A DNA stretch of 64,000 nucleotides from Entamoeba histolytica HM-1:IMSS. Lineage: Eukaryota; Evosea; Mastigamoebida; Endamoebidae. The notes under the pieces are model-generated. The model searched no databases. It saw only the letters and a program-made list of their open reading frames with translations, and had not been told where the DNA came from. The DNA lies in the NCBI RefSeq assembly GCF_000208925.1, contig NW_001914899.1, forward strand, positions 8,829-72,828. Direction: 5' to 3'. Positions 1 through 10,405 of this stretch are shown here, piece by piece. Position 1 is the first letter of the stretch, and each line of letters opens with the position of its first letter. Both the position numbers and the translations under genes were made by a program.

Positions 1-971
1 TCTGAATTTTCATTATGTGTTATTTCAATTGTTCTTGTTCCAGCTATTATTGTTTTTCTTGTATTTATATATTTCATTCCTTTTATTTGATTATTTCATT
101 TTTGTATTTCTTTATTTTGATGCTTTCTTCATTCTTTTATTTGTTTATTAAAATTATTATTCATTTCATTTATCTATTATTAATACATGTATTATTATCA
201 TTTTTCTTATTGTATTTTATTTTCTCTTTTTATTCTTCTTTTTTATTTTCTTTTATTTATTACTTCTGTATGTATTGTTCTTATTTCTTTATTTATTGTT
301 TATTTCTTCATCTCTATTTTCTTCTTTATATTTCTTTTATCTTTCTTTATAATATTTGTTTCCTGTTTGTTTATTTTTCTTTCTTTCTTCAAGTACATTA
401 TTCTTTATCATTCATTTCGATTTCTCTTAACATTATAATTATTATTTATTTCATCTCTTCTATTTTGCTTTCTAATCACTTCTTTGACAATATCATTTCT
501 TTCATCAACATTCTTAATCATATTTTCATTATTCTTCATAAATGTTTGATCATTCTTTTAAATAGTGTAACATTTGTATATAACTCTTCAATTCTAACTC
601 ATAACATTTTTATATTTGGTTCATGATATTTGTTCATGTTAATTTCTTCTCCTATTCAAAAATATGTTAAAAAAACAATAAAATCATTTAAATCCAATAA
701 AATATAAAATGAATTAATATTTGACAAAAAAATAACATATGAATATTATCTAATGAGATATAATAATCATTTATTACCATTTCACAAAGAATCATTACAA
801 TACATATTAAAGATAATAGAAATGTTATAAAAATAAATAAATCAGATAACAAGAATTAAGTAATAATGAAAACTGTTATAATGAAAATGAAAATAAAATC
901 ATGAATAACATTTATTTACAATACATTAAAATAACAAAAAAATTTTACATAACACAACTTTAAATTATTTT
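1..971. other. T-rich intergenic tract, no gene supported
   Basis: Bases 15 to about 630 are very T-rich on the plus strand and stay open by chance in two frames. The translations are only F/L/I/Y/S runs with no domain, and the codon content differs from the genes nearby. The rest, to 971, is A/T filler downstream of the ketoacyl-CoA synthase stop. Similar tracts lie near 16.1-16.45 kb and 25.0-25.7 kb. I see no gene here. Confidence 0.6.
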
Positions 972-2432
972 TTAATTTACTTTTTTCCATACAGCAGAAT
1001 TTACTTTTAGTCCAGAACCAAATGCAAGTTGTAAGACCTTGTCACCTTTTTGTAACATTTCACAACGCTCAATATACATTAATTCATACCAAATAGAAGA
1101 AGAAGAAGTATTTCCAAACCTATATAAGCTAGAACGTGATGGTAAACAATCTTCATTACTTAATCCAAAGTTCTTTTGAATACCATCAATAACACCTCTT
1201 CCTCCAGCATGAATACAATATGCTTGGAATGTTTCTCTAATATCTGGCATATATGCTTTAGCTGTTTTAGCATATTCTTTATTTGTTAATCGTTTAATAT
1301 AATCAATTCCATATTTTGCCATTTCCTTATAAGTGAGAACTTGTGGTAATAAAATATATAAGTTTTTAGTTAATGCTTTCGACACACAATTGACTAATTG
1401 TTTTCCTAAAGAAATTCCTTTTTCTCCATTAGCATCTTCTGATTGAAAAACTACATTATAACTTTCATCATCAAATGCACGATTCACTCTGACTAAATGG
1501 GTTAATTCAAATTTAGAATGACTTCTTAAATTCCATTTATTAGTCAAAATAATTGCAGCACCTCCAAGTCTAAACAAAGTATATGGTAAAAGTCTTGATC
1601 GTTCATTTCCATAATATAAAGAATGAGTAATATTTTCAGTTGAAAAAACTAAAACATTACTGTTTGGGTTACATCGAAGAAAGTCTTTAGCTAAATCAAT
1701 TGAAATAAGTCCAGCAGAACAACCCATTCCACCTAATGAATAATTTTTACAAGTTGATTTCATTTTATAATGATTCATTAACATAGCAGCAAGAGATGGT
1801 GTACAACAGAATAATGAACAATTACAGATAACACAATCAATCTCTTCAGGCTTTATCCCAGTTTGATTAAATAATTTATCACAAGAATTGGTCATAACTA
1901 ATAATGCTTCTTCACGTGATAATTCCATGGTTGGTCTTATAACTTTATCTTGATGAAAAACTTTTGGAAAATAAGTATGATTTCCAAGTCCAGTTCGTTT
2001 AGCTAAACGTTCAACAAATTCAACACTACTCTCTTCAAAAACAGGAGTTAATGGTCCTTGAACATGTTCATTTGGAACTTCATATTCTTCTGGTAATTCA
2101 GCTACAGCAAAGTCAAGTAAATAAACTGGTTTATAACTTGCAAATGACCAAACAAAATAAACTAATCCAGCGACTAATGAAGCAACAGCTAAAACAATAC
2201 CATAAACATTATCTGAAGTGAATAAAGGACTAAAAGTAGTAAAGTATGACAATACAAAAGTAGTCCAACTATACACACAGAAAAGTAAAATTAATTTAGG
2301 AAAGTGTTGAATAATTTGAGTACTAAAAGATGGTCTTCTTACACTTCCTTTTAATTTACTCAAAACTGGATTTTGTTCTCCTACTGTAGATGGATACCAA
2401 TAATCTTGTAAACTAGTAACTTCGTTAGACAT
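972..2432 (-). CDS. 3-ketoacyl-CoA synthase, FAE1/KCS type (fatty acid elongase condensing enzyme)
   Basis: This 486-residue protein resembles plant elongase condensing enzymes, which join malonyl-CoA to a long-chain acyl-CoA at the ER membrane to begin each elongation cycle. Two hydrophobic stretches (about 45-66 and 77-98) fit the N-terminal membrane anchor of the family. The thiolase-fold catalytic triad is visible: Cys238 in GGMGCSAG, His408 in CIHAGGRG and Asn441 in RFGNTSSSS. The spacing is nearly the same as in plant FAE1, and the length is normal. The ATG is preceded on the minus strand by TATAAAAGG and GAAC, which supports this start. The gene is a single exon. The substrate chain length cannot be read from sequence. 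The call is firm at family level. Confidence 0.93.
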   Translation of the reverse strand: MSNEVTSLQDYWYPSTVGEQNPVLSKLKGSVRRPSFSTQIIQHFPKLILLFCVYSWTTFVLSYFTTFSPLFTSDNVYGIVLAVASLVAGLVYFVWSFASYKPVYLLDFAVAELPEEYEVPNEHVQGPLTPVFEESSVEFVERLAKRTGLGNHTYFPKVFHQDKVIRPTMELSREEALLVMTNSCDKLFNQTGIKPEEIDCVICNCSLFCCTPSLAAMLMNHYKMKSTCKNYSLGGMGCSAGLISIDLAKDFLRCNPNSNVLVFSTENITHSLYYGNERSRLLPYTLFRLGGAAIILTNKWNLRSHSKFELTHLVRVNRAFDDESYNVVFQSEDANGEKGISLGKQLVNCVSKALTKNLYILLPQVLTYKEMAKYGIDYIKRLTNKEYAKTAKAYMPDIRETFQAYCIHAGGRGVIDGIQKNFGLSNEDCLPSRSSLYRFGNTSSSSIWYELMYIERCEMLQKGDKVLQLAFGSGLKVNSAVWKKVN

Positions 2433-2462
2433 ACTATTTTGCTTCTTCTAAGTTTATTTAGA

Positions 2463-2476
2463 GTTCTCCTTTTATA
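2463..2476 (-). promoter_or_regulatory. Core promoter of the ketoacyl-CoA synthase gene
   Basis: On the minus strand, TATAAAAGG (2476 to 2468) is followed at once by GAAC (2466 to 2463), about 31-44 bases before the ATG at 2432. This fits the known Entamoeba plan of a TATA-like box near -30 with a GAAC element close to it and a very short 5' leader. The assignment is by motif and spacing only. Confidence 0.5.
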
Positions 2477-2781
2477 GTCTTCTTGATAGGCATCTACATC
2501 TCCTTTTTTATCTAAAAGGGTTTTGGAGAAGATTATTTTTTTGATTGTTTCATGTTTTTATATAAATAGAATATTCTTTTCTCAATATTTTTTTGAATTT
2601 TTTTTCTGCTTCAGAGCTGCTTGACTTTTACTGACAGTTTAAAAAATAACAAATCTTAAATTAGTCAATATAATATATTCTTTCCTTTAGGAATAAAAAA
2701 AAATTTATCTTGAAATTTGTATTTTAAGATTTGATCAAAAATAACTACTAACAACATAATCATTGATATTTATTTTTTTAA
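2477..2781. other. Intergenic, no gene seen
   Basis: This A/T-rich spacer lies between the start of the ketoacyl-CoA synthase gene and the end of APC10, both on the minus strand. Apart from upstream sequence for the first gene I see nothing in it. Confidence 0.6.
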
Positions 2782-3282
2782 CTAAAAACCAAATATTTGT
2801 ACTTGACGAATGTGAGAGTCTCTTCCGTGTGAACAATTTTCTTGAATAACCAATTGAACACAACTTCCTCTTAATGGTTTTTTCGTGTGTTTTGTCAAAT
2901 AATACCACCCCTCTGGTTCTTCTAGCGTAACCACTGCAAGTTCAATTAAATCATAAAGAGAAGTTCCAACTCTTAGTACTACTTTTGAAGGGGTATATGA
3001 CTCATCCATCTTCTGAGAAACATAAAACCTTACAAACTAATTGTTATTAATGTAAATTGTATTTTGAGATATAAAACAAACTGCAAGTGTTTGAGGCTCA
3101 TCAAAAATAAACGTAATTTGGTGAGGTCGTTCTCCATTACTTTGCCAATAAGTTGAGATGTTGTTATCACAAATATTACTGACCCCAAACCCAATTCTAG
3201 ATGATGAGACATAAATAACTGACTCTTTTGTAATATCTTTTATTGTAGGGTCACTCAATAATTGAGCCACTTCTCCCATCAA
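2782..3282 (-). CDS. APC10: Anaphase-promoting complex subunit 10 (APC10/DOC1), two exons
   Basis: Two minus-strand exons (3282-3082 and 3036-2782) give 151 residues. The 45-base intron at 3037-3081 opens with GTTTGTTTT and ends in TAG, and the frame is kept. The spliced product covers the DOC domain, the jelly-roll module that helps APC/C bind destruction-box substrates. Family hallmarks are GFGV followed by STYWQSNGERPH, then DESYTPSK after the splice, GWYYL, and near the end HGRDSHIRQ. The splice was chosen because it restores the conserved strand before DESYTPSK; reading straight through hits a stop. Human APC10 is longer (about 185 residues) at both ends. The protein acts in the nucleus or cytoplasm in mitotic ubiquitination. 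Confidence 0.93.
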
Positions 3283-3425
3283 ATAAATTTTGTTTTTTTT
3301 TTTTTCTTTAAAAAACAGTTCTTTTCTATCTTATTTTATAGAAACATATATATTCTCTTAATGAAAAGTCAGATTAGTGGAAAGTTATATCTTGTGATAA
3401 AAATAATAAAACGAAACACCATTAA

Positions 3426-3433
3426 TATTTAAG
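3426..3433 (+). promoter_or_regulatory. TATA-like box upstream of the 3463 gene
   Basis: TATTTAAG lies 30 bases before the ATG at 3463. This is the usual place and form of the Entamoeba TATA element, and it is one of the few reasons to take the short downstream gene seriously. Confidence 0.4.
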
Positions 3434-3462
3434 CAAGTATCTGAGAAAGAAAAGCCATTGAA

Positions 3463-3771
3463 ATGAACAACTTCAAAGAATTTAATACAGATTGCTTTAA
3501 AATAACCATGAAAAGAATTAATGAAGGAAACTTTGAACTAAAACATTGTGAAATGCCAAAGGAAATCAGCCCAATTTATGAAGGTAATATTGACTTATTC
3601 AAATTTAATAAGGGATGTGTTAATCGTGATATTAAATCACATCACCACTTAAGACATGTAAGAACAAATGACAAAACCTCACCAAGGATTCCCCAACACA
3701 CCAAACCTTTGATGGATTTTTCTCATCAAAACTTGATGAAATCAATAGAAGAAAGAAAAAGGACAGAATAA
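3463..3771 (+). CDS. Hypothetical protein, 102 residues
   Basis: This is a short polar, basic protein with no signal peptide, membrane segment or motif I recognise. A His-rich patch (SHHHLRHVR) sits near residue 64, and the C-terminal end is charged. Support comes from a balanced amino-acid mix unlike the chance frames nearby, a TATTTAAG box 30 bases upstream of the ATG, and a position just beyond the divergently transcribed APC10 start. No function is proposed. Confidence 0.5.
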   Translation: MNNFKEFNTDCFKITMKRINEGNFELKHCEMPKEISPIYEGNIDLFKFNKGCVNRDIKSHHHLRHVRTNDKTSPRIPQHTKPLMDFSHQNLMKSIEERKRTE

Positions 3772-4808
3772 ACATTATTCAGTTTTGTTTGATTTAATTA
3801 TCTTAAAGAAGTTTACATACCAGAAGATATTTTTATAAATTATAATATGTAAAATCTAAGAAAAAAGTTTAATTGAAAGAAAATAACACAAAGAAAAAAA
3901 AATATAGATAAAGACTAAAACACTTTCTATTAAAAATGTAAGAAATAATAAACAGATAAGTTTTATATATTTCTAATTAATATAAAGGGAGGTTAAAAAG
4001 AAAAAGAGAATCAATTATTTTTTTTGAGAAGAAACTAATAAAAAAAATAAGTCTTAAAGCAAACAGGGTACTAGATATAGTGTTAAGATATGATTGAGAA
4101 TAACGTTTTTACTACAATTAACATTAATAGAAATACAATAAAAAATAAAGTAATATGAAAAGTATATTTATTAATTACTTAATATTTATTTAAATGTTTA
4201 TTAGTTTATAAAAAATAATAATAAACAATATAATTATTTACTACATACAAAAAACTAAATGATATTAATTATCAAAATTACTTTAACCACAGAATAATAC
4301 ACAAAATGGTTTAAAATAAAGTAATAAGTATTATAATAATAAATAATAATTGTTTTTTTTTTTTATTTTGATAAAGAAAAGAAAAATTCAACGAAAAAAA
4401 AAAAATAATTCTTATTTGGAAAAATACAAAGAAAAATATTACACTTCGACTTTTATTTTTTGATTCAATTAAATAGTTTATTAACATTTTTTATTAATAA
4501 TAAAATGATAATTAATTTTTTATAATTAAATTTACTGATTTATGGTTTTTCAAAACAAAAAGTAATTTTTTTGGTTATACTTTTCTACTCATGTTATTCG
4601 TGTTTAATGATTATTGTTTCTTTATCATTTTTTATTTCATTTGAATTAAAAAAAACAAAAAAAAAAAGGAAAAAAGAAAAATTCTTTAATAAAAGATTTG
4701 ATAAAAGAAGAGTGAAGCTAAAAAAGGAATATGTTGTATATTTTTTAAAATCTAAATAAAGAAGTTAGATTTCACACGTTCAAATATCAGAACTCTAAAT
4801 ATTATTAC
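3772..4808. other. Intergenic, about 1 kb, no gene seen
   Basis: This is very A/T-rich sequence with long A and T runs. A 62-codon frame at 4571-4759 is just F/L/I followed by poly-K and is not credible as a gene. I see no tRNA and no exon with a GTTTG donor here. Confidence 0.6.
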
Positions 4809-6361
4809 ATGTCTGAAAACGCTCTTCATATTACACCAAATTCTATTGACCCACAAATATCTGTATTTTGGGGTTGGAAAGAAGGTGGAAAAGTTAAAAC
4901 AATTAAAAGAAGATGGTTTGTTTTAACTACAAACAAATTGTTTTATTTCACTTCTCAAAACGCTACAGAGGCAAAAGGTTGTATTCAAATTTCTCCTTCA
5001 ACAATAATTAAAGAAAGAGAAGACCTTCATGTTGCCAAAGAAAAGTATTATGTTTCACTAAACTCTTTCAATGATAAGTTTGTTTAAATACCATTTTTTA
5101 AGATAATTTGTGTGTGATACCTTAAGAGAGACTTGTTTTAATTTTTAGGGGACCAAGAGAGTTTTTAATTTATGTATCAAATGACAGAACCCTTCAAAGT
5201 CAAATCATTGAACCAATCACTAAAATGATTCAATCTTTTAAAAAATTCGTTCCTTCGGTTAAAGTTAATAAGATTAATGTGTCTCAAATCAAAATTCCTG
5301 CAAATGTTGCTTCAGATATCGTTTATTCTCCAAAGGAAAAAACAACTACTTGGTCAACTGGTAGACCTTCATACTGTAAGACTCATAACTTTTCTTTAAC
5401 TCCAAGACAAAGAGGAGGACCTCAAACTCCTTTGTTCCCTTCAATAAAATTAGATGAATCAACTTGTTATCCTCGTTCTTATATTGAAATGTTAGAAAAA
5501 TTACACGAAGTTACAAATTCATTTGAATGGTTTAAAGATTGTGGGGATTATTTCTTTAATTGGTTTAACATGGTATTAAAAGATACTAACAAAACAAAAA
5601 GAACGGTAGAAGTTTATGTTCAACATGATTTAAGAGAACTTACCTTCGTTATTAGTGGAAGTATTTCCGATATCATATTCAATTTTTTGGATTTTTGTTA
5701 CGACCAAGGCTTGTCTCAAAATGAAATAGATTTATTAGACGAAATCTCGAGATATGAATCTTCTCAAAATGCATCAGTATGGATGGATATTACTGCAGAT
5801 TGTGAAACAGATTGGGGATGGATGATTCATGGCTGTGAAAAGCCAATTTTAAGGAGAGTTTGTGTAAATTTAAAGGAGGAATGTGAAAAATATAGTGAAT
5901 GGTTGAAAAGTATTGAAAGTAATTCTATTTCAATGGGAAGAAACGCCAACCCAGAGTTTAATGTGTCAAGTTTTGAAGTAAAATGTGAAAAAAATATGAG
6001 AAAAAATCTTCATCAAATGTTTGAATTAACAGGAGAGTTATTGCCTGTTAAGTTAGTTAATGCATCATTAGAAAGTTGTGGAGATTGTTTTGGAAGAGTT
6101 ACAATGAATAAAAAAGCATTTGTTCAAGTATCTGTTTGTATGAAAGATATTAAGCAAGAATTAATGGATAGTTTATGTAATTGTGTAAGAGTAAAAGATG
6201 AGCATATAAAAAGTATTGAAAACTTAGAAAGTAAACTAGGAAGAATTAATAGTGTTGTTTATCAATTCCTTAGAAATAATATTATGAAAGGAACATCTAT
6301 TGAAGGAATGTATTTGGAAGGCAATACTTTACACTTTGGATTTATATTGGGAAAGCTCTAA
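4809..6361 (+). CDS. PH-domain protein, two exons
   Basis: Exon 1 (4809-5077) and exon 2 (5149-6361) join across a 71-base intron at 5078-5148 (GTTTGTTT to TTTTTAG) to give 493 residues. Residues about 12-110 form a pleckstrin-homology domain: WGWKEGG, then KRRWFVLT, LFYF, and after the splice REFLIYVSNDRTLQ leading into the closing helix. Without the splice the domain would stop before its last strand. PH domains usually bind phosphoinositides or proteins and place a protein at membranes. The remaining ~380 residues are soluble and contain several Trp/Cys-rich stretches (for example CETDWGWMIHGCEKP), but I recognise no second domain, so partner and pathway are unknown. Confidence 0.88.
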
Positions 6362-7391
6362 TTAAAGTTATATTTGGTGTGTGTTTTTTTTTAAATAAAA
6401 ATTTCTATAATTGTGTTGTCTAATAGAATTTTTGTATAATAAAAAAGGAAGAATTTGAATAAAATATATTAAAAATAACAATAATTTTATTAATTAAATA
6501 ATATAGATTTAAATGAAAGATTGAATAACTTCGTTTTAATTTACTTGTAGAATTAATACTCAAAACAATTCTTTTTAATAGAAAAAAAAACAAGTACTTA
6601 TATCTGTATTTTATTAGAAAATTATAATAATTTCAAATTAAAATACACAATTAATTATTTTTTTAGATAGATTTATAGAGACTTATCTTGTATTTTATAA
6701 AATTTCTTTTACTCATTTTTACATCAAATTAAGAAAACAAGTATCTGTTTTTCTATATTTTATATTTATTTATTATATTACTAATTATGGATTTTTGTAG
6801 GTTCTATCATATAAATAAATACAGATTTTATGAGTTTAGTACCAATTACAGAGTGTATAAATTCTAATTATTTAAAAGAATATCAACATTAATTGGTTAT
6901 TGAATAAAAAAATTACAACTATTTATAAAACTAACTTATATACTTTAGAAAATATATAACATACTCATAAAAATTCTAACAATTAAGATTTGGAAATATC
7001 CTTAACCAATTATCCTTTTAAATCCTTTTATTTTATTTGTTCTCGTTAATTGATTTATTCAATTAACCGTTGATATTAAATTGTCTTTTAACTTCTCTTT
7101 ATTAATACGTACTAAATATAGAATAATTATTAATTTCTTTCATTCTCAATTTGAAGAATTACTTTTTATTGTTTATTTAAAATGTTATGTAAAACAATTA
7201 TTATTTTGTCAATAATAACCCTAAAAAACTCTTTTTATTTATTCCACTTCACAAAAATGACACTCATACAGAAGAGTGTGTTTTGGTATTTGACCTAGTG
7301 GAAGATGATTTGCTTAGTAATTCTATTGATATGACTATTTCTATCAATCCTACGAACTATGCAACATCATAATCAGACACTAACCACTCAA
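6362..7391. other. Intergenic, about 1 kb, with a possible exon relic at its end
   Basis: Most of the stretch is A/T-rich with nothing gene-like. From about 7245 to the TAA at 7370-7372 the plus strand has a frame with an acidic, more gene-like composition (reads ...EECVLVFDLVEDDLL...), but no ATG at its head and no clear acceptor. It may be a relic or a last exon whose start I cannot find. I do not call a gene. Confidence 0.4.
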
Positions 7392-7737
7392 TTAAACTAA
7401 ATACCCTGTTAATTGAACTTGACCTTTTCCTTCAATAAACAATTCTTTTGATTTTCCTTTTTCAATCAGTGTCATTGTGCAAACTTGATTTGGAATGGTT
7501 TGTTCGTCCAAACGGTATAACATTATTTTCTGTTCATTTTCATAAATGTATAACTGAGCATAACCATCACCTTCTTTTGTTGGGAATAATGCAATCTACG
7601 TGTTTAATTCTTCTTTCACTTATCTAATCATTTCACCAAACGTTTTTAATAAAGAGAGACACTCCATCTTCAATACCCTGAAATTCAACAGAATTACCAC
7701 AAGGGATGATTTTGTTATACATTTGAATAGCAGTCAT
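7392..7737 (-). CDS. Nucleoplasmin-like (NPL) domain protein, two exons, 99 residues
   Basis: Exon 1 (7737-7642, 32 codons) joins exon 2 (7595-7392, 67 codons plus stop) across a 46-base intron at 7596-7641 (GTTTGG to GTAG), with the frame kept. The product matches the NPL fold found at the N terminus of FKBP39/46-type nuclear immunophilins and plant HD2 deacetylases: an opening MYNKIIPCG strand, YRLDEQTIPNQ in the middle, and the closing GKGQVQLTGYL. Such domains form pentamers and act as histone chaperones. Here the domain is the whole protein: there is no acidic tail and no FKBP domain follows before the stop. It is divergent from CKS1, with 115 bases between the two starts. Function is inferred from the fold alone. 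Confidence 0.8.
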
Positions 7738-7852
7738 TGTGATAATAATGATTAAAATAAGAAAATCAAATGAAACTGAAGAAAAAAAAACGTGGAACAA
7801 CGTCAGAACCATTCATTTAGAAAATCTCTTTATTTTTTGATTCATTCTTATC
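7738..7852. promoter_or_regulatory. Shared upstream region of the divergent NPL and CKS1 genes
   Basis: Only 115 bases separate the two ATG codons on opposite strands, so both promoters must lie here. I see no clean TATTTAAA box on either side. Confidence 0.5.
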
Positions 7853-8127
7853 ATGTCAAAAGATCCATACTACTCTGATAGATATAAGGATGATCAATAC
7901 GAGTATAGGTTTGCCTTTTTTTATACATAACACAATGAATAAACTTATTTAATAGACATGTAATTCTTCCTGATGAAATGGCAGCAAAACTTATAAAAGA
8001 CCATTTAATGACTGAGGATGAGTGGAGGAAACTAGGAATACAACAAAGTGTTGGATGGGTTCATTATGATATTTTTAAACCTGAACCGAATGTGTTATTA
8101 TTTAGAAGAAAAAGAACTGATATATAA
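7853..8127 (+). CDS. CKS1: Cyclin-dependent kinase regulatory subunit CKS1, two exons
   Basis: Exon 1 (7853-7908) and exon 2 (7956-8127) give 75 residues across a 47-base intron at 7909-7955 (GTTTGCC to AATAG). The splice falls inside an Arg codon and restores [15 protein letters not shown] proteins dock on CDKs and steer them to already phosphorylated substrates. The anion-binding residues of the family are all present (Arg10, Arg19, Ser50, Trp53, Arg70), as are [14 protein letters not shown] and the hinge-to-end motif [10 protein letters not shown]. The length is typical of metazoan CKS1. Because both exons are short, single-frame ORF calling misses this gene. It starts 115 bases from the divergent NPL gene. 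Confidence 0.96.
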
Positions 8128-8284
8128 TTTCATGTAGCTGTTTGTTGGCATTGCTCAGCTAGGTAAGGTATTAAACAAATTGTCTTTTAGATTCACTATT
8201 GTATTGTTTAAGTCAGATTGTCTTTTCATAATCTAATAATTTAGAAATCTTGAAAAAACATAATCGAAAGTCTTGAAGAATAAC

Positions 8285-10195
8285 ATGAAAATAATCTTTC
8301 TTTTCTTTTTAGGTTGTTGTTTGGCAAGTGTTTGGACACCTTTCCAAAAGAAAAGTAGTTGTAAAGCGAATTTTTGCACTGAAAATGACTGGTCATTTGA
8401 AGGAGAAATAGTTGGATTTGCAGATTATGATGATGATAGACAGTTTGTTGATTTGAATTAAAAAGAGCTTGAGTTAAATAACCTCTTTTACATAAACAGG
8501 ATATAATCCTGAATAAAGAAAAGTAATAAGAAGTAATAATTGTATAGAATAGAAATTATTGTACTCAGCTCAGATAAGAAATCAATTAAGTTAATGAAAG
8601 AAAATAATTCTGGTAAAACAATTAAATATGAAGAATTTAAAACATTATTGACATTTAATGAGACTATTATAAATGTCATTGCTGGTGATTTTTTGTTTAA
8701 TGGAGAAACATCACTTGTTGTTCAAACGTTCAAGAATAATATATACCCAACATATCTTTGTTATCATGTTAATGACAAGTTGGTATGTGCTCAACCAATT
8801 TCATTATATGGAGAAGCTACTGCTTTTGATGTTAATGGAGATAATTACATTGATCTTATTAGTTTAAATTCTAAAAAAACCACCAGTGTTTGGCTGAATA
8901 AAGGAGACAAAAGCTTTAAAGAAAGTCATGAATATATATTCCCAACATATGATGCTACATTCCCAATTACTATGGCAGACATTAATGGGGATTGTCGTTC
9001 TGATTTATTGTTTGTTGTTAACAATAAAGGAAACCATGAAATTCAAATTTATACTTCACAAACTACTAAAGACTCAGGAGATTATAAAGTATTGAATTAT
9101 TCATTAAGTAGAACTGTTAAAATAAATGGCACTATTGACAATATTTTAGTCAATGACTTTGACAGAGATGGAAATATTGATTTACTTTGGTCAATGAAAA
9201 ATATAATTCATATCCAATACAATAAACAAAAAACTGTATGCAAGTCTTTTGTAAAATCTGATTCATCATGCAGGTCACAGAATGAAATGTGTGTTGCTGA
9301 TGAAGACTATCAATTTGAAGATGGAAATTCTATTGAGTATATTCTACCAAATGGAATTGAATTAGTTATCGAAAATGGATTAAGTTTTATTTCAATGGGA
9401 GATTATAACATTGATTCATATCCAGATTTATTGGTATTAGTTCAAAACACTACTAAAACTCATTATATGATGCTTCTAAAGAATGACAATGGAAAAACTA
9501 TAACTGAAGAAGAATCAGAAAAAGAAACAATTAAACAAACTAGTTTAGGTGCTATGTCAGGTGTTTTCTTTGATGGAGATAATAAAGGTATGTTGGATTT
9601 ATTCTTTAATATTAAAGATGAAAGTAATGGAACGTCTATAAGAAAAGTAAAGGCAATTAGTAATAATTTAAAACCAGATGCATTATTTGTTAAAATTGTA
9701 GGATTAAATGGAGTTTGTGTTTCAAGCTGTGGGAGTGGGTATCAAACAATCTCTCCAAAACCATATGGATCCAATTATTTTGGTGGAATGTTCAAATTAG
9801 CATTAACAAATACTGATGGTAATAATGTTGGATTAGCGTCTGTTCAAATTTCACAAACAACACATGGATCAATTCAATTCCCTTATTCTCATATTGGATT
9901 AGGAAGAATTTCAAATTATATTCAAGTTGTAGAATTTGGAAGTAATATGAACGTGTCTGTCATTCATCAACAATTCCAATCCATTATTCCAAATTCTCAA
10001 TTAGTAGTTATTCCACATCCACCACTAAAATCATCAAAATGGTCAATAGAATTGTATTTCTTAGACTTAAATTTAATGTTCTGGATTGCTATTAGTATGA
10101 CTATTGCATTAATCATTTTAGGTATCATAATGTTAGTGTTATTTATAAGAGATAAAAAGAAAGAAGCTGAGAGTCACTTCTTGAATATGAAATGA
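8285..10195 (+). CDS. ITFG1/TIP-like FG-GAP membrane glycoprotein, two exons
   Basis: Exon 1 (8285-8442) and exon 2 (8548-10195) make 601 residues across a 105-base intron (GTTTGTTG to TATAG). The N terminus is a signal peptide (MKIIFLFFLGCCLAS). At least five integrin-alpha-like FG-GAP/calcium loops follow, such as DVNGDNYIDL, DINGDCRSDL and DFDRDGNIDL, predicting a beta-propeller outside the cell or in the ER lumen. One transmembrane helix near the C terminus (about 560-585) is followed by a short basic tail. Length and order match human ITFG1 (T-cell immunomodulatory protein, about 612 residues). I start at the ATG at 8285; a TTG frame opens 12 bases earlier but is not a eukaryotic start. 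The ligand is unknown. Confidence 0.88.
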
Positions 10196-10405
10196 ATTTT
10201 CTTTTTCGTTTACTTTTTCATTTATATTTTATTGACAAGAAAAGGAAGAAAATAAAACGTGAAATGTTTCATTAATTATTGCAGAATATTTGAACTTCTT
10301 TTTTTTTTTTGATTAAGTGAAGTCAATAACATAAATATTCGTTTTATACTTCATCTTTTTTTTAAAATTAAAATACTAAAAAATTAATTATTAAAGAAAC
10401 TTTGA

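Noticed and set aside
15..626. 203-codon hydrophobic frame
   Set aside because: T-rich sequence gives F/L/I/Y/S runs in more than one frame; no domain, no promoter, no conserved layout of membrane helices.
3013..3037. 25-base intron at the end of the first APC10 frame (GTTTGTAAGG to CTCAG)
   Set aside because: It is too short and the join gives a stop codon; the 45-base intron just upstream restores the conserved domain.
4571..4759. 62-codon frame ending in poly-Lys
   Set aside because: Low-complexity A/T-rich translation without motif or support.
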